Source: JAZDHV01 sp043810355
GTDB lineage: Archaea; Nanobdellota; Nanobdellia; Woesearchaeales; JAGVYU01
DNA length: 22,388 nucleotides
NCBI GenBank assembly: GCA_043810355.1
Contig: JBDROB010000021.1
Coordinates: 1-22,388, forward strand
Direction: 5' to 3'
Each line of letters starts with the position of its first letter. Positions within the stretch are counted from its first letter, which is position 1. Below, piece after piece: positions 20,495 to 22,388 of the stretch. The position numbers and the translations under genes are program-made. The notes beneath the pieces were generated by a model. That model saw only the letters and a list, made by a program, of their open reading frames with translations. It did no database searches and had not been told where the DNA came from.

Positions 20495-22027
20495 TCAGAA
20501 ACCATTCCTGTTAAGCATCTTTTCAGCTGCTTTTATCTCAGACTCAATCTGGTTTCTTGATGAGCCGATTGTCTCAAAATACCTGGCTCCATCATCCCAA
20601 ACAATATAGGTCTCTACAAAAGATTCTGTCTCCTGTCCAGGACGTGATTTCTGCCTGTATTTTCTCAATGTAGGGATAGGCTTGCCAAGTGACTGGCAGA
20701 TCCCTCCAACTGCATGCATAAATGCGTCAAAAGGACCTTTTCCAGTACCTTCCCTCTCATATTCGATTCCATTGACTCTCAGTTTTACTACAGCTCTTGG
20801 ATCCTCTCCTTTTTCCAGATGGGTTTCTTTATAATCAATGACTCTTACTTTACAAACTTTTATTCCAAATTCATCTTCAATCAAGATTGGAAGATCATAT
20901 GCATCAAGATAAAATCCTTGATCAGAAATATCCTTGATTTTTCCTAAAAGATGTGATACTTGATCCTTTTCAAGAGTTATATCAATCCCTAGTTTTCTCA
21001 TATTCTGATAGATAGAAGCATTGCCAGCGTGCTTGTCAAGACCATATTCACGGACTCTCCCGACCTCTTCTGGACTGAGCAGACCTTCATAAAGACCGCC
21101 TTTTGAATCTCCATGTGCATGAACACCGCAATCCTGGGTAAAAGCATTTCTTCCAATTATTGGTGCATTTGCAGCCACATCAACACCAGACAGAACATCA
21201 ACCAAGATGCTGAGATTATGTAATGACTTCAAGTCTATCTTTGTCCTGTATTCTTCTGTTTTTTTTGCCAATCTTACTGCAAGCTGTGAAAGATCTGTGT
21301 TACCAGCCCTTTCTCCTATTCCATTTACTGTAGTGTGAACCCTAATAACACCTGCTTTGACTGCAGCAACACTATTATCAACTGCACATCCAAGATCATT
21401 ATGGCTATGAAAATCAAAAATTATATCTGGAAATGTCCTTACCATATAGCTGATAAATTCTTCAACCTCTTCTGGAACAAGGATTCCTAATGTATCTGCA
21501 AGCATAATCCTGTTTGCTCCCTGTTCTTTCAATGATTGAACCATCTTATTTACATAGGAATCAGATCTACCATAATCACTATTGAGCATGCCACCTGACC
21601 AATCCTCAAGATAGGCATTTACACTGATGCCTTTATCAATAGCATATTTTGCAGTTTGTGATGCCCTTGAAATATGCTCTTCAGGCGTGCCGTTAAACTG
21701 AACACTTGAATGCCTTTTTGAACCTTTTGCCAAAAGGTTTATTGTCCTGCATCCAACTTCTTCTGCCCAATCAACACTGCTCTCATTCAAAAAGCATAAT
21801 ATCTCTATCCTGTCCAGATATCCAAGAGGCCTTGCCCAATCACAGACTGCTTTTGCAGACCTGTATTCAGCAGGAGAAGTCTGTGTTGATGCTATCTCTA
21901 TTGAATCACATCCAGCAACCTCAATCAGCCTTTTCGCAATCTCTAATGTGTCTTTTGTATTGAAGTTCACACCTGGTGTCTGTTCTCCATCCCTTAATGT
22001 GGAATCTAATATTTCTGTCAAATTCAT
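20495..22027 (-). CDS. (R)-citramalate / 2-isopropylmalate synthase family enzyme
   Basis: This 510-residue enzyme joins acetyl-CoA to a 2-oxo acid: pyruvate gives citramalate for isoleucine, 2-oxoisovalerate gives isopropylmalate for leucine. The barrel shows DSTLRDGEQTPG (8-19, R12 and D13), metal ligands H207 and H209 (FHSHNDLG) and GIGERAGN (236-243). The C-terminal 130 residues are the LeuA-type allosteric domain that binds the end product (RRVNG-like strands, GPFDAFMHAVG, FVETYIVW). Y139-x-E141 in YLEDWSGG, and the C-terminal sequence, resemble Leptospira citramalate synthase and Bacteroidetes LeuA homologues (from memory). I therefore lean to citramalate, and to a bacterial origin. No other branched-chain gene is in the window. 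An Ile-rich leader frame precedes it. Confidence 0.9.
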   Translation of the reverse strand: MNLTEILDSTLRDGEQTPGVNFNTKDTLEIAKRLIEVAGCDSIEIASTQTSPAEYRSAKAVCDWARPLGYLDRIEILCFLNESSVDWAEEVGCRTINLLAKGSKRHSSVQFNGTPEEHISRASQTAKYAIDKGISVNAYLEDWSGGMLNSDYGRSDSYVNKMVQSLKEQGANRIMLADTLGILVPEEVEEFISYMVRTFPDIIFDFHSHNDLGCAVDNSVAAVKAGVIRVHTTVNGIGERAGNTDLSQLAVRLAKKTEEYRTKIDLKSLHNLSILVDVLSGVDVAANAPIIGRNAFTQDCGVHAHGDSKGGLYEGLLSPEEVGRVREYGLDKHAGNASIYQNMRKLGIDITLEKDQVSHLLGKIKDISDQGFYLDAYDLPILIEDEFGIKVCKVRVIDYKETHLEKGEDPRAVVKLRVNGIEYEREGTGKGPFDAFMHAVGGICQSLGKPIPTLRKYRQKSRPGQETESFVETYIVWDDGARYFETIGSSRNQIESEIKAAEKMLNRNGF

Positions 22028-22040
22028 TCACCTTCACCTT
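22028..22040 (-). promoter_or_regulatory. Doubled Shine-Dalgarno site before the synthase
   Basis: The message reads AAGGTGAAGGTGA directly before ATG 22027. The first GGTGA leaves 6 nt to the ATG, a good distance. The second abuts the start codon. The leadered start contrasts with most genes here and fits a gene placed second on its transcript. Confidence 0.65.
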
Positions 22041-22091
22041 AAATTGTTTGGTTTAATGTTAATGTTAGCCCTATATCTATCATTTTTTTGT

Positions 22092-22117
22092 GCAGCTTTA
22101 GATACACTAAAAGCTGC
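22092..22117 (-). promoter_or_regulatory. Hairpin directly after the leader-peptide stop
   Basis: In the message GCAGCTTTTAG (22117-22107) pairs with CTAAAGCTGC (22101-22092): ten base pairs with one bulged T and a 5-nt loop TGTAT. It begins at the base after the leader stop codon. The sequence after it is A-rich, not U-rich, so it is not a standard intrinsic terminator. Confidence 0.6.
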
Positions 22118-22201
22118 TTATGCAATAATTATAATGATTGATAGAATCATGGCTGGCAAAATCTTTCTTATCATTGTTATATCACTTGATTTTGCTAACA
22201 T
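22118..22201 (-). CDS. Candidate isoleucine-rich leader peptide
   Basis: A 27-codon frame runs from ATG 22201 to TAA 22118, upstream of the synthase. Nine residues are isoleucine and three leucine, and it ends L-S-I-I-I-I-I-A, five isoleucine codons in a row two codons before the stop. The ATG lies about 28 bp after a TATA box, so it should be the very 5' end of a leaderless message that continues into the synthase. A 10-bp hairpin starts at the stop codon. This is what an amino-acid-sensing leader peptide looks like. Alternatively it is the first half of a small membrane protein cut by a stop: the frame stays open for another 27 codons after the TAA. Confidence 0.5.
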   Translation of the reverse strand: MLAKSSDITMIRKILPAMILSIIIIIA

Positions 22202-22224
22202 CAAGGATTTAGAATGAGGATTAG

Positions 22225-22233
22225 TATTTAAAC
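22225..22233 (-). promoter_or_regulatory. TATA box for the leader-synthase transcript
   Basis: Read in reverse, GTTTAAATA is centred about 28 bp before ATG 22201. No comparable box stands nearer the synthase, where only a weak GATATAG at 22071-22077 is seen. The main transcript thus probably carries a 174-nt leader. Confidence 0.55.
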
Positions 22234-22263
22234 TTATTTGTTGATGGGGGGTTGGTGCGAAAT

Positions 22264-22388
22264 TAAACTAATAATCCTTATTATTTTGTATCTCATGTAA
22301 GTCCTGATTTGTTGTGCCAAGCTTATGGAATGGACAAAGATGACTTTGCTTTGATGATTCTTGTACCTGCACTTCATATCTTGCCGTG
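22264..22388. other. Unassigned window end, possibly a partial gene
   Basis: Two frames are open here. On the plus strand, after a stop at 22264, a frame reads into MDKDDFALMILVPALHILP from ATG 22330 and runs off the end, without a Shine-Dalgarno site. On the minus strand a frame enters from the edge and ends NNKDY at a TAG (22268-22270), as the tail of an upstream gene would. I cannot decide between them. The stretch 22202-22263 holds only the leader promoter and a G-run (22246-22251). Confidence 0.25.

Noticed and set aside
22092..22117. Reading the leader hairpin as an intrinsic terminator of the leader-synthase message
   Set aside because: In that direction it is followed by an A-run. 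A U-run exists only for transcription on the opposite strand, where no gene ends.
21948..22217. 89-codon plus-strand frame across the synthase start
   Set aside because: It is antisense to the synthase start and the leader. Its hydrophobic look comes from the reverse complement of the Ile-rich leader and AT-rich DNA.
22304..22357. Box C/D-like words (CTGA and TGATGA) near the window end
   Set aside because: Their order and spacing do not form a C/D sRNA, and the words are common by chance.
1..22388. CRISPR array, tRNA or rRNA genes
   Set aside because: No regularly spaced repeats and no cloverleaf or rRNA-like sequence were seen on either strand by eye; tRNAscan and Rfam searches were not possible.

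Overview
The window looks like a stretch of a DPANN archaeal chromosome, most probably Woesearchaeota or a near relative. This is an inference from gene content, since no ribosomal marker is present. The DNA is AT-rich and tightly packed, and several converging gene pairs have only 2-18 bp between stop codons. Archaeal signs are TATA boxes of the form TTTAWAAA about 24-29 bp before many start codons, GGTG-type Shine-Dalgarno sites before others, and a Taw1-type wyosine enzyme. VapBC and DUF2683/RelE toxin-antitoxin pairs of the kind common in archaea add to this. Some proteins look bacterial in origin: a lipoprotein MsrA-MsrB fusion, a PepN-type aminopeptidase and a citramalate/isopropylmalate synthase.

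Layout. 1-1060: the start of a small gene leaving the window, then an IS481-like element with a transposase. 1121-4180: an orphan radical SAM protein, then a flavin oxidoreductase overlapping a thioredoxin reductase, which ends in a hairpin terminator. 4276-6269: a CaCA-type cation antiporter divergent from a tRNA-dihydrouridine synthase. 6310-6865: VapBC. 6981-11735: a leftward run with two nitroreductases, a receiver-like protein, lipoprotein MsrAB, and a secreted two-gene operon (cysteine-rich transglutaminase-like protein plus a small secreted partner). 11736-12608: a repeat-rich intergenic region, a possible 27-codon gene and a DUF2683/RelE pair. 12609-17959: a large M1 aminopeptidase, an orphan protein, a membrane protein and Taw1. 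18071-20487: an orphan protein, a Nudix hydrolase, a Yip1-like membrane protein and an all-helical orphan. 20495-22201: the citramalate/isopropylmalate synthase and its leader. 22202-22388: the leader promoter and unassigned sequence.

Working together. Thioredoxin reductase, the FNR-like flavoprotein, the nitroreductases and MsrAB suggest thiol and flavin redox chemistry. Dus and Taw1 modify tRNA. The transglutaminase-like protein, its partner and MsrAB carry export signals and act outside the cytoplasm.

The most exciting observation lies upstream of the citramalate/isopropylmalate synthase (start 22027). A well-placed TATA box directs a predicted leaderless transcript whose first codon opens a 27-codon frame. 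Nine of the 27 codons are isoleucine, five of them consecutive just before the stop. The stop is followed at once by a 10-bp hairpin that competes with a second stem. This is the architecture of an amino-acid-sensing leader peptide, placed before an enzyme that can open isoleucine biosynthesis. I know of no well-characterised ribosome-mediated attenuator of this type in archaea.
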